Below, one piece after another: positions 35,198-44,302 of a stretch of DNA of 64,000 nt. The stretch spans positions 372,001-436,000 of the forward strand of contig NZ_JBFMKQ010000002.1 of assembly GCF_040786285.1 (NCBI RefSeq), read 5' to 3'. The position numbers were made by a program, and so were the translations under genes. Positions within the stretch are counted from its first letter, which is position 1; the number at the start of each line of letters is the position of its first letter. Source of the stretch: Aquimarina sp040786285 (GTDB lineage: Bacteria > Bacteroidota > Bacteroidia > Flavobacteriales > Flavobacteriaceae). The notes beneath the pieces were generated by a model. The model was not told the DNA's origin. It searched no databases and saw nothing but the letters and a program-made list of their open reading frames with translations.

Positions 35198-36559
35198 GTG
35201 GAATACGCAAAAAACATATTAGAAACCATTGGTAACACACCTTTGGTAAAAATGAATGCTTTAGTTGAAGATGTAGATGCCTTAGTATTGGCTAAATATG
35301 AGACGTTTAACCCTGGCAACTCGGTTAAAGATCGTATGGCAGTAAAAATGATTGAAGATGCAGAAGCCGATGGTCGATTAAAACCGGGAGGAACCATTAT
35401 CGAAGGGACTTCAGGAAATACAGGAATGGGATTAGCATTAGTTGCCGTTGTAAAAGGGTATAAGTTAATCTGTGTCATGGCGGATAAGCAATCTAAAGAA
35501 AAAATGGATATTCTTCGTGCTGTAGGTGCTAAAGTAATGGTGTGTCCTACTAATGTAGAACCCGATGATCCAAGATCCTATTACTCGGTTTCAAAAAGAT
35601 TAGCAGAAGAAACACCAAATTCGTGGTATGTAAACCAATACGATAACCCATCTAATGCCGTGGCGCATTATGAAAGTACAGGACCAGAGATTTGGGAACA
35701 AACTGAAGGTAAAATAACTCATTTTATTGTAGGAGTAGGTACCGGAGGAACTATATCTGGAGTAGGGAAATATCTGAAGGAAAAGAATCCAAATATCAAA
35801 ATTTGGGGAGTAGATACCTACGGTTCGGTATTTAAAAAGTATCATGAAACGGGTATTTTTGATGAAAATGAGATCTATTCTTATATCACTGAAGGTATTG
35901 GGGAAGATATTCTTCCGAAAAATGTAGATTTTTCGGTAATCGATGGGTTTACCAAAGTAACCGATAAAGATGCGGCGATATATACCCAACGATTGGCCAA
36001 AGAAGAAGGAATGTTTTTGGGGAATAGTGCAGGAGCTGCAATTAAAGGGTTACTACAATTAAAAGAACACTTTACCAAAGAAGACGTAGTCGTTATATTG
36101 TATCACGATCACGGTAGTCGATATGTAGGTAAAATGTTTAATGATGACTGGATGCGTGAACGCGGTTTCCTTGAAGAGGAAGTGTCTACGGCCGTTGATT
36201 TGGTAAAAGATCACTCAGAAAAGCCATTAGTTACGGTTAAAACAGAGGAATTAGTGTCTCATGCTATAGAGCGTATGCGTAAATTTCAAATTTCACAAAT
36301 ACCGGTTGTTGATAGCGAAGGATTTGTGGGCTCTGTAGATGAGAGTGCTTTGTTTAAAGCCTTTATGGAAGATAAAAATATGGATAGTACTCCAATTAAA
36401 GAAGTAATGAAAGATCCATTCCCGGTAGTGAATGCAAAAACTTCGTTAGATGAGATATCTAAACTCATAAAAAACGGAAATCCAGCTGTTTTAGTTGACC
36501 TTGGAAACGGAAAGCACCATATTATTACTAAGTATGATGTTATCAGTCATATAAAATAA
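35198..36559 (+). CDS. Cystathionine beta-synthase / cysteine synthase with CBS-domain pair
   Basis: 453 residues, start GTG 35198. A PLP fold type II catalytic domain, about 1-320, has the Schiff-base lysine K44 in NPGNSVKDR, the TSGNTG phosphate/substrate loop and the VGVGTGGTISG PLP-phosphate loop. A C-terminal CBS pair, about 335-453, contains VSHAIERMRKFQISQIPVVD and DEISKLIKNGNPAVLVD. It condenses serine (or O-acetylserine) with homocysteine or sulfide; the CBS pair favours the cystathionine beta-synthase name, but the true substrate cannot be read from sequence. Single-gene unit with its own promoter. Confidence 0.9.
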   Translation: MEYAKNILETIGNTPLVKMNALVEDVDALVLAKYETFNPGNSVKDRMAVKMIEDAEADGRLKPGGTIIEGTSGNTGMGLALVAVVKGYKLICVMADKQSKEKMDILRAVGAKVMVCPTNVEPDDPRSYYSVSKRLAEETPNSWYVNQYDNPSNAVAHYESTGPEIWEQTEGKITHFIVGVGTGGTISGVGKYLKEKNPNIKIWGVDTYGSVFKKYHETGIFDENEIYSYITEGIGEDILPKNVDFSVIDGFTKVTDKDAAIYTQRLAKEEGMFLGNSAGAAIKGLLQLKEHFTKEDVVVILYHDHGSRYVGKMFNDDWMRERGFLEEEVSTAVDLVKDHSEKPLVTVKTEELVSHAIERMRKFQISQIPVVDSEGFVGSVDESALFKAFMEDKNMDSTPIKEVMKDPFPVVNAKTSLDEISKLIKNGNPAVLVDLGNGKHHIITKYDVISHIK

Positions 36560-36587
36560 ATCCTTATCTTTAATCTTTAGTATAATT

Positions 36588-36630
36588 TAACCCCTCTATT
36601 AGCGTTATGTGCTGGTAAAGGGGTTATTTT
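36588..36630 (+). terminator. Probable terminator after the CBS gene
   Basis: Stem TAACCCCT / AGGGGTTA around a 22-nt loop, followed by TTTTC. Located 29 bp after the stop. Confidence 0.55.
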
Positions 36631-36707
36631 CATATTTAATTTTGTGTTTTTATTAGAATAATTTATCTAGATACATCAATAAAGTAAGGATTAAAGGGTA
36701 GTAGTAT

Positions 36708-37688
36708 ATGTGTAAATATGTGTTTGATTTTTCTGACATAGATAAATTAAGAGGTTATTTTAGATCCCAGTTGGATCCAAATAGTTCTTCAGATCGAATT
36801 TATTTTCCGCCAGAAATAGGCGAAGGGTATTTATCATACTATAAAATATCTCCAGAAGTATTTCTTTTAGTAAATAATTATAAAGCAAATACAGATATAG
36901 AATACATTAGAAGACCAATTGATGAAAAAGATATAATTCTTCATTTTAGAAAATATGCGTTAGATCATCAAATAGAAGAGAATCAGATTATCAGTAAATA
37001 TTCTGATAGTTATACTCCCGGTAATATGAGATGTATGGACGCTCGACAAGGAGAACAGGTTTTTATTACTAAAGGAGCAGAAGTAAAGTCCACAATGATT
37101 GTACTTAAAAGTTCATACACGAAGCCCTATTTTATGAAGAGCACTGATATGGCTGAGAAAGTAGATAGTTATATTCGCTATTCGCATCAACATATCGATA
37201 AATTCTATCTTTCGTACCGGCAATCTAATCTTTTTGACCAAATCGTGCAACCTAGTCTTGATAGTGTAGAAAACTACCTCTATTATATCGCTAGAGGAAT
37301 ACGATTATTAGAAACTTTTTGGAAAGATGTTTTAAAATGGGAAACCGAAAGTAACCCTTTTAATGTTAACAGTGCCCAAGTTGGTAATATTTATAAGGTG
37401 AGTAATTATCTTAAAGAGAATCTTCATGAACCCTTTGTAGGTGTTGACCAATTGGCTACAATGGCACATATGAGTCGAACAAATTTCTTTAATATGTTTA
37501 AAGAGATCCATGATCAGACGCCTTTAGAATTCTTTAATAATAAAAAATTAGAAAGTTCTTATAATATGATATTTGGTGAAGGATTATCTATTAAAGAAGT
37601 AATGGATAGCCTGAATTATTCTAATTCTTCAAAATTTAGAAAAGCATTTTTTAATAAGTTTGATATTTATCCCGATATCAATATCTAG
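36708..37688 (+). CDS. AraC-family transcriptional regulator
   Basis: A 326-residue protein. The N-terminal about 200 residues are an uncharacterised effector region (IYFPPEIGEGYLSYYKISPEVFLLVNNYKANTDIEY). The C-terminal AraC-type double HTH is about 225-326 (VSNYLKENLHEPFVGVDQLATMAHMSRTNFFNMFKEIHDQTPLEFFNNKKLESS ... IKEVMDSLNYSNSSKFRKAFFNKFDIYP, split here for readability). The second HTH carries the usual Y-S-x-x-S-K-F-R-K-x-F signature. No metabolic gene adjoins it, so the target is not apparent. Transcribed alone. Confidence 0.88.
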   Translation: MCKYVFDFSDIDKLRGYFRSQLDPNSSSDRIYFPPEIGEGYLSYYKISPEVFLLVNNYKANTDIEYIRRPIDEKDIILHFRKYALDHQIEENQIISKYSDSYTPGNMRCMDARQGEQVFITKGAEVKSTMIVLKSSYTKPYFMKSTDMAEKVDSYIRYSHQHIDKFYLSYRQSNLFDQIVQPSLDSVENYLYYIARGIRLLETFWKDVLKWETESNPFNVNSAQVGNIYKVSNYLKENLHEPFVGVDQLATMAHMSRTNFFNMFKEIHDQTPLEFFNNKKLESSYNMIFGEGLSIKEVMDSLNYSNSSKFRKAFFNKFDIYPDINI

Positions 37689-37696
37689 AAAATAAA

Positions 37697-37723
37697 GAAG
37701 GTCGTCAAAAATTGACAACCTTC
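37697..37723 (+). terminator. Hairpin after the AraC gene
   Basis: Stem GAAGGT / ACCTTC (one mismatch region, GTCGTC/TTGACA inside) 9 bp after the stop. No T-run, so weak as an intrinsic terminator. The remaining stretch to 37980 shows nothing else. Confidence 0.4.
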
Positions 37724-37980
37724 TATAACCTAACACAAACTCAACTTAGCTTAGGGTTTTGTAATCTTTATGTCTTTGTGAATTATTTTCCCTTTAATTC
37801 TAGAAACAAAGTAAAGAAATGAAATTGTTGTTAGAGTTTCCATTAATACATAATATATTACCAATAGTACATTTTGTAGCAGTATTAACTAGATTTTAAG
37901 AATTATGAGCCATAATTACACAATTTATGAGGGATTAACTTACCTTTTAGAAGGTATTAGTGCCAAAATAACGGTATTAA

Positions 37981-38871
37981 TTACATGTTTTCTTGGTCTA
38001 AAATGGTAAGAAATGTTTCCGGTTCTGGTCGTACTCTATAATTATTAGTGAGATCTGCAAAAATAATTTTTCCTTTTTTGTTTGTAATTATTACGGTTGG
38101 CAACACGGTGTCGCTATCATAGCCCAGTGTTTGAAAACCCATGGGTATTCCGTTTTTAGAAAGAATATCCAATTGCTTAGCTACTTTATTACCTTGGTCT
38201 ACTAAGAAATTAAAATGTACACCAAATTTTTTGGCTAAAGATCTAGTATGTCCATGTGGTTGAGGGCTTATTAGAACGATATTTACGTTTCTTTTCTCAA
38301 GCTCCTTGTATTGCGAAGCAATTTCTTTGATTTGTGCCATACATAAAGGACACCAATTCCCTCTGTAGAACATAAAAATAGATGGATTGCCAATAAATTT
38401 AGAAACATTTACATTATTTTTTTCTGGATCTTGCAATTCGAAATCAGGTAATTGATTTCCAACGTGTATCGCTTTGTTTGATTTCCTATCTTCAAATACA
38501 GAATACCATTTTATATAAAGAACCCAACCTAAAAATAAGCCAACGCTGGGCAATGAACCGTTCAAGTCCTTTTCAATAATCCCACCAAATACCATACTAA
38601 TCAAAAAACCAATACCTATAAGGAGGGTGTGTTTTTTTAAATTTGCATCTGTTCTGGCTACAGGTTTCATAAAAATCATGGCAAAAAAGAAGGCTATGGT
38701 TGCAGCTATGAGTAATCGCCCTATATATCTATAGGATATTCCATGGTTGATTAGATGCAGTACGCTATCAAATACGAAATAAAGTGCTACTACAGGAAAT
38801 ACAGATATAAAGACTGATTTTAGAATGTTTTTCATTGGGTTTGGATAAGAATTTGTTTTGTTTTTGTCCAC
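37981..38871 (-). CDS. Membrane-anchored AhpC/TSA-type redoxin
   Basis: A 296-residue protein (ATG 38835, MKNILKSVF, is an alternative start). Four membrane helices lie in about residues 15-125 (SVFISVFPVVALYFVFDSV, LLIAATIAFFFAMIFM, LLIGIGFLISMVFGGII, VGLFLGWVLYIKW). A thioredoxin/peroxiredoxin fold, about 140-295, has the redox pair C174-PL-C177 in FYRGNWCPLC. The CxxC spacing and GNWCP context fit AhpC/TSA-like redoxins of Bacteroidota. It probably reduces peroxides or disulfides at the membrane; the physiological partner is unknown. Monocistronic, divergent from DUF2851. Confidence 0.82.
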   Translation of the reverse strand: MDKNKTNSYPNPMKNILKSVFISVFPVVALYFVFDSVLHLINHGISYRYIGRLLIAATIAFFFAMIFMKPVARTDANLKKHTLLIGIGFLISMVFGGIIEKDLNGSLPSVGLFLGWVLYIKWYSVFEDRKSNKAIHVGNQLPDFELQDPEKNNVNVSKFIGNPSIFMFYRGNWCPLCMAQIKEIASQYKELEKRNVNIVLISPQPHGHTRSLAKKFGVHFNFLVDQGNKVAKQLDILSKNGIPMGFQTLGYDSDTVLPTVIITNKKGKIIFADLTNNYRVRPEPETFLTILDQENM

Positions 38872-39035
38872 GCTTTAACGATAGACTTACAAGATTAGAA
38901 TAATTTTTATTATTTTCAGCAAATATTTAAATACGTTAGTGTAGCTTTTTCTTCCTACCCAAAATCTACAATAGGTATATTCCACCTTTTCTATTATAAG
39001 GTAAACCTATCAATAAATAAACAACACTGGGATTA

Positions 39036-40316
39036 ATGAACGAAGATTTTCTTCAATACCTATGGAAACATAAAAAGTTTGAACTCTCTAATTTAAAAAC
39101 AACGAATCAACAACAGGTTATTTTACAATTTGTTGGTGTTCATAATACCGAGAATTCAGGTCCAGATTTTTTTAATGCTCAAATGAGTATCGAAAACCAG
39201 AAATGGGCAGGAAATGTCGAAATACATTGTAAATCCAGTGATTGGTATGTGCATAATCATGAAAATGATCGTGCGTATGATAATGTAATTCTTCATGTAG
39301 TTTGGGAAGAGGATGCAGAGATTTTTAGAAGAGATAATACCAAAATACCCACACTGCAATTAAAAGACTATGTCCAGAAAAATATATTAGTACATTATCA
39401 TGCACTTTTTGAAAAAAACAACACGAATTGGATAGCATGCGAGAAACAATTACCAGAAGTTACTGGTTTTGTAGTATCTAATTGGCAAGAAAGATTGTAT
39501 ATAGAGCGGTTAGAGCAAAAGTCGATTTTGATTTTAGAGTTGTTAAAAAAGTCTACAAATAACTGGGAAGCAGTGTTGTTTAAACTTTTAGCCAAAAATT
39601 TTGGATTGAAGGTTAATGGAGAATCTTTCCTTAGTCTAGCTAATTCTTTAGATTTTTCGGTTATTCAAAAATGTAGTAAAGATCTAAACAGGTTAGAAGC
39701 CTTATTTTTTGGTCAAGCAAATCTATTGACTACCAAGCATGAAACGGAGTACACTAAAAGCCTTAAGAAAGAATATGATTTTTTACGAAACAAATTCAAT
39801 ATTAATAATAAAGGTGTTATCCCATTTCAGTTTTTCAGGTTGAGACCTCCGAACTTTCCAACAATTCGTCTTGCGCAATTGGCTAAGCTATATTGTAGTC
39901 ATCAACAACTTTTTGATAGTATTATTAATACAAATTGCATCAACGACTTTTACCAACTTTTTCAAGTAGATACAAGCGATTTTTGGAAAAATCATTATAC
40001 ATTCGAAAAAGAATCTGTCTCAAGAAAGAAGAAGGTAACACAATCGTTTATAAATCTTCTTTTAATTAATACCATCATTCCTATTAAGTTTATATATGCT
40101 AGAAGTCAAGGTAAAAACCCTGAAGAGGAGATTTTTGAGTTGCTGTCTCAATTACCATTTGAAAAGAATAGTATTATAGATCATTTTGCTTCTTTAAAAG
40201 TATCTATAAATAATGCAATGCAATCTCAAGCTATGTTACAACTTAAAAATGAGTATTGTGATAAAAAAGCTTGTTTAAAATGCGCTATTGGTAATTATTT
40301 ATTGAATCAAGGTTAA
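39036..40316 (+). CDS. DUF2851 family protein
   Basis: A 426-residue cytosolic protein, start ATG 39036. It carries the DUF2851 signature near the N-terminus: FLQYLWKHKKF, then NSGPDFFNAQM, WAGNVEIHCKSSDWYVHNHENDRAYDNVILHVVW (split across the domain core, about 38-90). The C-terminus has the Cys pair KKACLKCAIG (about 413-416). The D / E-x-H-x-K spacing in the core resembles a PD-(D/E)XK nuclease fold; this is my inference, and the family is functionally uncharacterised. Followed 29 bp later by a pspC-channel pair, probably cotranscribed. Confidence 0.85.
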   Translation: MNEDFLQYLWKHKKFELSNLKTTNQQQVILQFVGVHNTENSGPDFFNAQMSIENQKWAGNVEIHCKSSDWYVHNHENDRAYDNVILHVVWEEDAEIFRRDNTKIPTLQLKDYVQKNILVHYHALFEKNNTNWIACEKQLPEVTGFVVSNWQERLYIERLEQKSILILELLKKSTNNWEAVLFKLLAKNFGLKVNGESFLSLANSLDFSVIQKCSKDLNRLEALFFGQANLLTTKHETEYTKSLKKEYDFLRNKFNINNKGVIPFQFFRLRPPNFPTIRLAQLAKLYCSHQQLFDSIINTNCINDFYQLFQVDTSDFWKNHYTFEKESVSRKKKVTQSFINLLLINTIIPIKFIYARSQGKNPEEEIFELLSQLPFEKNSIIDHFASLKVSINNAMQSQAMLQLKNEYCDKKACLKCAIGNYLLNQG

Positions 40317-40345
40317 AGTTTAGGATAATATAATTATTTTGCGGT

Positions 40346-40567
40346 ATGCTATATAATCTAAGACACTTTTTAGAGCGCAATGGGTTTTATGTATCCTCTA
40401 GATTAGCTGATAGGTTAGGTATGCGAGCTAAGAATGTACGCTTGTTTTTTATTTATTTAACCTTTGCTACTGCTGGTCTGGGATTTGTGATATATCTTAA
40501 TATGGCATTTTGGCTAAAACTGAAAGACCTGGTATATACTAAACGAACTTCTGTATTTGACTTATGA
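40346..40567 (+). CDS. PspC-domain small membrane protein
   Basis: A 73-residue protein of PspC/phage-shock type: an N-terminal segment FVSSRLADRLGMRAKNVRLFFIYLTFATAGLGFVIYLNMAFWLKL with one hydrophobic helix (shown in parts: GMRAKNVRLFFIYL, AGLGFVIYLNM). The arrangement is the canonical PspC N-domain followed by its membrane helix. Its stop overlaps the K+ channel start by 4 bp, so translation is coupled. Role in envelope-stress sensing is known for the family, not shown here. Confidence 0.8.
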   Translation: MLYNLRHFLERNGFYVSSRLADRLGMRAKNVRLFFIYLTFATAGLGFVIYLNMAFWLKLKDLVYTKRTSVFDL

Positions 40568-41580
40568 TAAAAATTTACAATTGGGGTAGACGAAAAGTAT
40601 ATATTGCTTTAATTTTATTAATTACTGTAATTGTAATTGGGGTAATAGGGTTTCGGTTTTTTTCTAATTATCCGTGGGTTGATGCCTTATACATGACTGT
40701 AATTACGATGTCGACTGTTGGTTTTAGCGAAGTGCAACCTTTGGATGACAATGCCAAATTATTTACAATTTTCTTGATTGCTACCAGTGTATCTATATTT
40801 GCATATTCGGTATCTGTAATTACAGAATATATTGTGAGTAAGAATGATCCCAAAAGAGTTCAATATCGAAAAACACAAAAAATGATAGATAAGCTTGAAA
40901 ACCATATTATTATCATTGGTTATGGTCGTAATGGAAAACAATCGGCAGTTAAATTGTTAGCCTATGAAAAACCATTTATTATTATCGAAAAGGATGATGA
41001 AGTAATTCAAAGATATCAAAACGATAATTTAATTTTTTTAAAAGGAAATGCTACCGAGGATGAAGTTTTGATTGAAGCCGGTATTAAGAAGGCTGCCTGT
41101 TTGATCTGTACTTTACCCGAAGATGCAGATAACCTATTTATTGTATTATCTGCAAGACAAATTAATAAGAATTTAAAAATAATTAGTAGAGCTTCCCTAG
41201 ATACCTCTTATAAAAAAATAAGATTGGCAGGAGCAGATAATGTAATCATGCCAGACCGTATAGGTGGAGATCATATGGCATCATTGGTAGTGGTTCCTGA
41301 TTTAATAGAGTTTTTAGATAACCTTTCTATTGTAGGTAAACGATCTATTAATATAGAAGAAGTATCTTTTGAAGAATTATTTGATGATCTTAAAGAAAGA
41401 ACAATTCGTAATATAGACATGAGATCCAGAACAGGATGTACCATCATTGGTTATAAGTCTCCCGAAGGAGAGTACATTGTAAATCCAGAAGCAGATACAC
41501 TGTTAAAACCGGGTTCTAAGATTGTAGTTCTTGGTCGTCCTGAGCAGATTAATCTGTTAAATAAAGAGTTCAATATTTAA
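40564..41580 (+). CDS. Two-TM potassium channel with RCK (TrkA-N/TrkA-C) domains
   Basis: A 338-residue protein. Membrane helix 1 about 12-32, pore helix, selectivity filter T51-V-G-F54, membrane helix 2 about 68-90. The RCK N-domain from about 112 has the nucleotide-binding IIIIGYGRNGKQSA loop and GNATEDEVLIEAGI; the RCK C-domain is about 250-338 (GCTIIGYKSPEGEYIVNPEADTLLKPGSKIVVLG in two strands). It conducts K+ gated by a cytosolic ligand. The residue after TVGF is Ser rather than the usual Gly. Overlaps pspC by 4 bp. Confidence 0.88.
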   Translation: MIKIYNWGRRKVYIALILLITVIVIGVIGFRFFSNYPWVDALYMTVITMSTVGFSEVQPLDDNAKLFTIFLIATSVSIFAYSVSVITEYIVSKNDPKRVQYRKTQKMIDKLENHIIIIGYGRNGKQSAVKLLAYEKPFIIIEKDDEVIQRYQNDNLIFLKGNATEDEVLIEAGIKKAACLICTLPEDADNLFIVLSARQINKNLKIISRASLDTSYKKIRLAGADNVIMPDRIGGDHMASLVVVPDLIEFLDNLSIVGKRSINIEEVSFEELFDDLKERTIRNIDMRSRTGCTIIGYKSPEGEYIVNPEADTLLKPGSKIVVLGRPEQINLLNKEFNI

Positions 41581-41679
41581 CAATTACCGAACATTTAACT
41601 CTCTAAAAATTGTACACAACCGTTTTTTTTAGCATCTTGCTGGCTTCTTAATAACTAAATTCAATTAACTCACATAATC

Positions 41680-43284
41680 ATGAAGAGAATTCTTCTTTCA
41701 CTTTTAGCATTCACAACCCCATTTATAACATTCGCACAAGAAACTGCAGAAAAAGGCCTCGATCAAAGAATAGATGAAGGTTTTCAACCAGTTTCAGACT
41801 TTTTCTCAAATGTAATTTTCTTTACCATCGGAGGTACACCATTTGTTTTAATACTATTGGTGTTAAGTGCCTTATTTTTTACTATCTATTTTGGTTTTCC
41901 TAATGTTAGATACTTCGCTAAAGCAATCAATGTGGTACGAGGTAAATATGATGATGTCGAAGGACATGGGATAGAGGGAAAACCCGAAGTAAATATAGTA
42001 GAGGGAGATATTAGAGATACAATAAGAGATGAATCCAAAGAAGGTGAAGTTTCGCATTTTCAAGCACTGGCAACCGCAGTATCAGGAACAGTGGGTAACG
42101 GTAATATTGCAGGTGTTGCATTAGCAATTGCTCTGGGGGGACCGGGAGCTACGTTTTGGATGATTATTTGTGGTTTCCTTGGTATGTCTACAAAATTTGT
42201 AGAATGTACTCTTGGTGTACAGTATAGAGATGTAGGAGAAGATGGAACCGTTTACGGCGGACCGATGTATTATTTGAGTAAAGGACTTAAAGAAAAAGGA
42301 TTTGTTTGGCTGGGTAAAATTGCAGCCGTAGTTTTTGCAATCTTTTGTATAGGGGGTTCGTTTGGTGGCGGAAATGCTGCACAATCAAATCAGGCAACTG
42401 TGGTTTTAAAAGAACTATTAGGTTTAGAAAGTACCGCAGCTGGATTTTGGATTGGTATAATTCTAGCTATTTTGGTTGGAATCATTATTATTGGTGGAAT
42501 TAAAAGAATTGCATCGGTTACTGAAAAAGTGGTTCCGTTTATGGCATTACTTTATATCATAGCGTGTTTATATATTATTTTTAGTAATTTCTCCTTTATA
42601 GATGATGCAATTGGAATGATTATAACCGAGGCCTTCAATCCTAAAGCTATAGGTGTTGGAGGAGTTATTGGTGTTTTATTAGTAGGGTTTAAAAGAGCGG
42701 CATTTTCTAATGAAGCAGGTGCCGGATCTGCATCAATTGCTCACTCTGCTGTTAAAACCAAATATTCTGCTTCAGAAGGTTTAGTGGCATTGTTAGAGCC
42801 ATTTATTGATACTGTTGTGATTTGTACCATGACGGCATTGGTAATCATTATTTTCAATTCTGATGGAGCTTTTGCGTATGGAGGAGATGGTAGTGGAGCT
42901 GTTATGATTGATGGTATTTCATATGAAGGTGCTGGGATTACTCAAAAAGCATTTGCTAAGTATATTCCTTATTCTAATGTGTTTTTAACTATTGCTGTGG
43001 TTCTTTTCGCAGTATCCACAATGATATCTTGGTCATATTATGGGTTACAATCCTGGAAATTTTTGTTCGGTAGAGGAAAGAAAGCAGATTTAGTGTATAA
43101 GCTATTATTCTTAACTTTTGTTGTTATTGGTGCAGCAGCTAGTATGAAATCAATTTGGGATTTCTCTGATGCTATGATTTTTGCTATGGTATTCCCTAAT
43201 ATGATTGGATTATACTTCTTATTCCCTGTGGTTAAAAAGCAATTGGCAAGGTATTTTACAGCAATAAAAGCTTCTCAGAAATAA
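41680..43284 (+). CDS. Alanine/amino acid:cation symporter (AGCS family)
   Basis: A 534-residue polytopic membrane protein. An N-terminal cleavable-looking signal (LLAFTTPFITFAQ) precedes the first membrane helix, an extension common in Bacteroidota AGCS members. The family signature appears as ATAVSGTVGNGNIAGVALAIALGGPGA and GFKRAAFSNEAGAGSASIAHSAVKT (given in segments). About ten further hydrophobic segments follow. A hydrophilic insert (about 85-125, DDVEGHGIEGKPEVNIVEGD) lies between helix 1 and the signature. It imports alanine or glycine with Na+ or H+. The substrate is inferred from the family. Confidence 0.9.
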   Translation: MKRILLSLLAFTTPFITFAQETAEKGLDQRIDEGFQPVSDFFSNVIFFTIGGTPFVLILLVLSALFFTIYFGFPNVRYFAKAINVVRGKYDDVEGHGIEGKPEVNIVEGDIRDTIRDESKEGEVSHFQALATAVSGTVGNGNIAGVALAIALGGPGATFWMIICGFLGMSTKFVECTLGVQYRDVGEDGTVYGGPMYYLSKGLKEKGFVWLGKIAAVVFAIFCIGGSFGGGNAAQSNQATVVLKELLGLESTAAGFWIGIILAILVGIIIIGGIKRIASVTEKVVPFMALLYIIACLYIIFSNFSFIDDAIGMIITEAFNPKAIGVGGVIGVLLVGFKRAAFSNEAGAGSASIAHSAVKTKYSASEGLVALLEPFIDTVVICTMTALVIIIFNSDGAFAYGGDGSGAVMIDGISYEGAGITQKAFAKYIPYSNVFLTIAVVLFAVSTMISWSYYGLQSWKFLFGRGKKADLVYKLLFLTFVVIGAAASMKSIWDFSDAMIFAMVFPNMIGLYFLFPVVKKQLARYFTAIKASQK

Positions 43285-43294
43285 GTATAGATCA

Positions 43295-44164
43295 ATGAAA
43301 GATATTAAATCCCATTTCGAGATACATTCACGTTTTCGAAATGGGATTTTTCTTTTGGCAATATTGCTTTTGGTTGCTGTGTTGGGATATTATTTTTATC
43401 CGAAGTCAACACAACCACAACAGAGTTTTGTAGAGTTATCCGAGTTTCAACACCAAATAGATTCTTTAAAAGAATTGGCTAGTCAGAAAAAAAAGACATA
43501 CCGATTAAAACCTTTTAATCCTAACTTTATTTCTGATCATAAGGGATATCAATTGGGTCTATCGGCCAAAGAAATGGATCGACTGCAGGAATATAGAAGT
43601 CAAGATAAGTGGATCAACTCTATCTCAGATTTTAAAAGAGTATCAAAAGTTTCAGATTCTCTTTTGGCGATAATCTCTCCTTTATTTAAGTTTCCCGAAT
43701 GGAAAAATAAGACTAAGTATAAGAAATATGCAAGTAAAACCTATCCGGTAAAATCATACGCTCAGAAAGAAGATTTAAATGCAGCTACGGCAAAACAACT
43801 TCAGGGAAAAGTAAATGTACCAGATTTCATTGCAGAGAGAATAGTAAAATATAGAAATAAATTGGGTGGTTTTGTAAGTGATGTACAACTTAAGGATGTT
43901 TCAGGATTATATGATAATCAAAGAAAAAAAATGCTATCCTTGTTTACGGTCAAAACGCCAAAGGTAATTGAAAAAGTGAATATTAATAAGGCTTCAATAG
44001 ACGATTTGATAGCCGTGCCTTATTTCACTTTCGAAATGGCTTTAGAAGTAAGAGATTTTATTGAGCAAAAAGGCGGTATATCCAGCTTTAACGAATTAGG
44101 AAAAATCGAAGGTTTTTCTTTAGAAAAAATAGATAGAATAGCTTTATATTTGACATTAAATTAA
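43295..44164 (+). CDS. ComEA-like helix-hairpin-helix protein
   Basis: A 289-residue protein. One membrane helix, about 17-37 (NGIFLLAILLLVAVLGYYFY), is followed by an extracytoplasmic region with three to four HhH units: a degenerate one (LGLSAKEMDRLQEYRSQDKWI), KEDLNAATAKQLQGKVNVPDF, and VNINKASIDDLIAVPYFTFEMA. The HhH repeats resemble the ComEA DNA-binding domain, so DNA binding in uptake is possible but not shown. It starts 10 bp after the symporter gene, probably one transcript. Confidence 0.82.
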   Translation: MKDIKSHFEIHSRFRNGIFLLAILLLVAVLGYYFYPKSTQPQQSFVELSEFQHQIDSLKELASQKKKTYRLKPFNPNFISDHKGYQLGLSAKEMDRLQEYRSQDKWINSISDFKRVSKVSDSLLAIISPLFKFPEWKNKTKYKKYASKTYPVKSYAQKEDLNAATAKQLQGKVNVPDFIAERIVKYRNKLGGFVSDVQLKDVSGLYDNQRKKMLSLFTVKTPKVIEKVNINKASIDDLIAVPYFTFEMALEVRDFIEQKGGISSFNELGKIEGFSLEKIDRIALYLTLN

Positions 44165-44302
44165 TAATCGGAAAAAATTGCTGTGAATTTTGATGAATCA
44201 TAAAATACGTTAACTAAATCATGGTTTTGATTTAAGGCTTACTTCATATTTTATTGTCATTATAAGCAGTGATATGCTAACTATTAAAGCACAAGTTATC
44301 AT

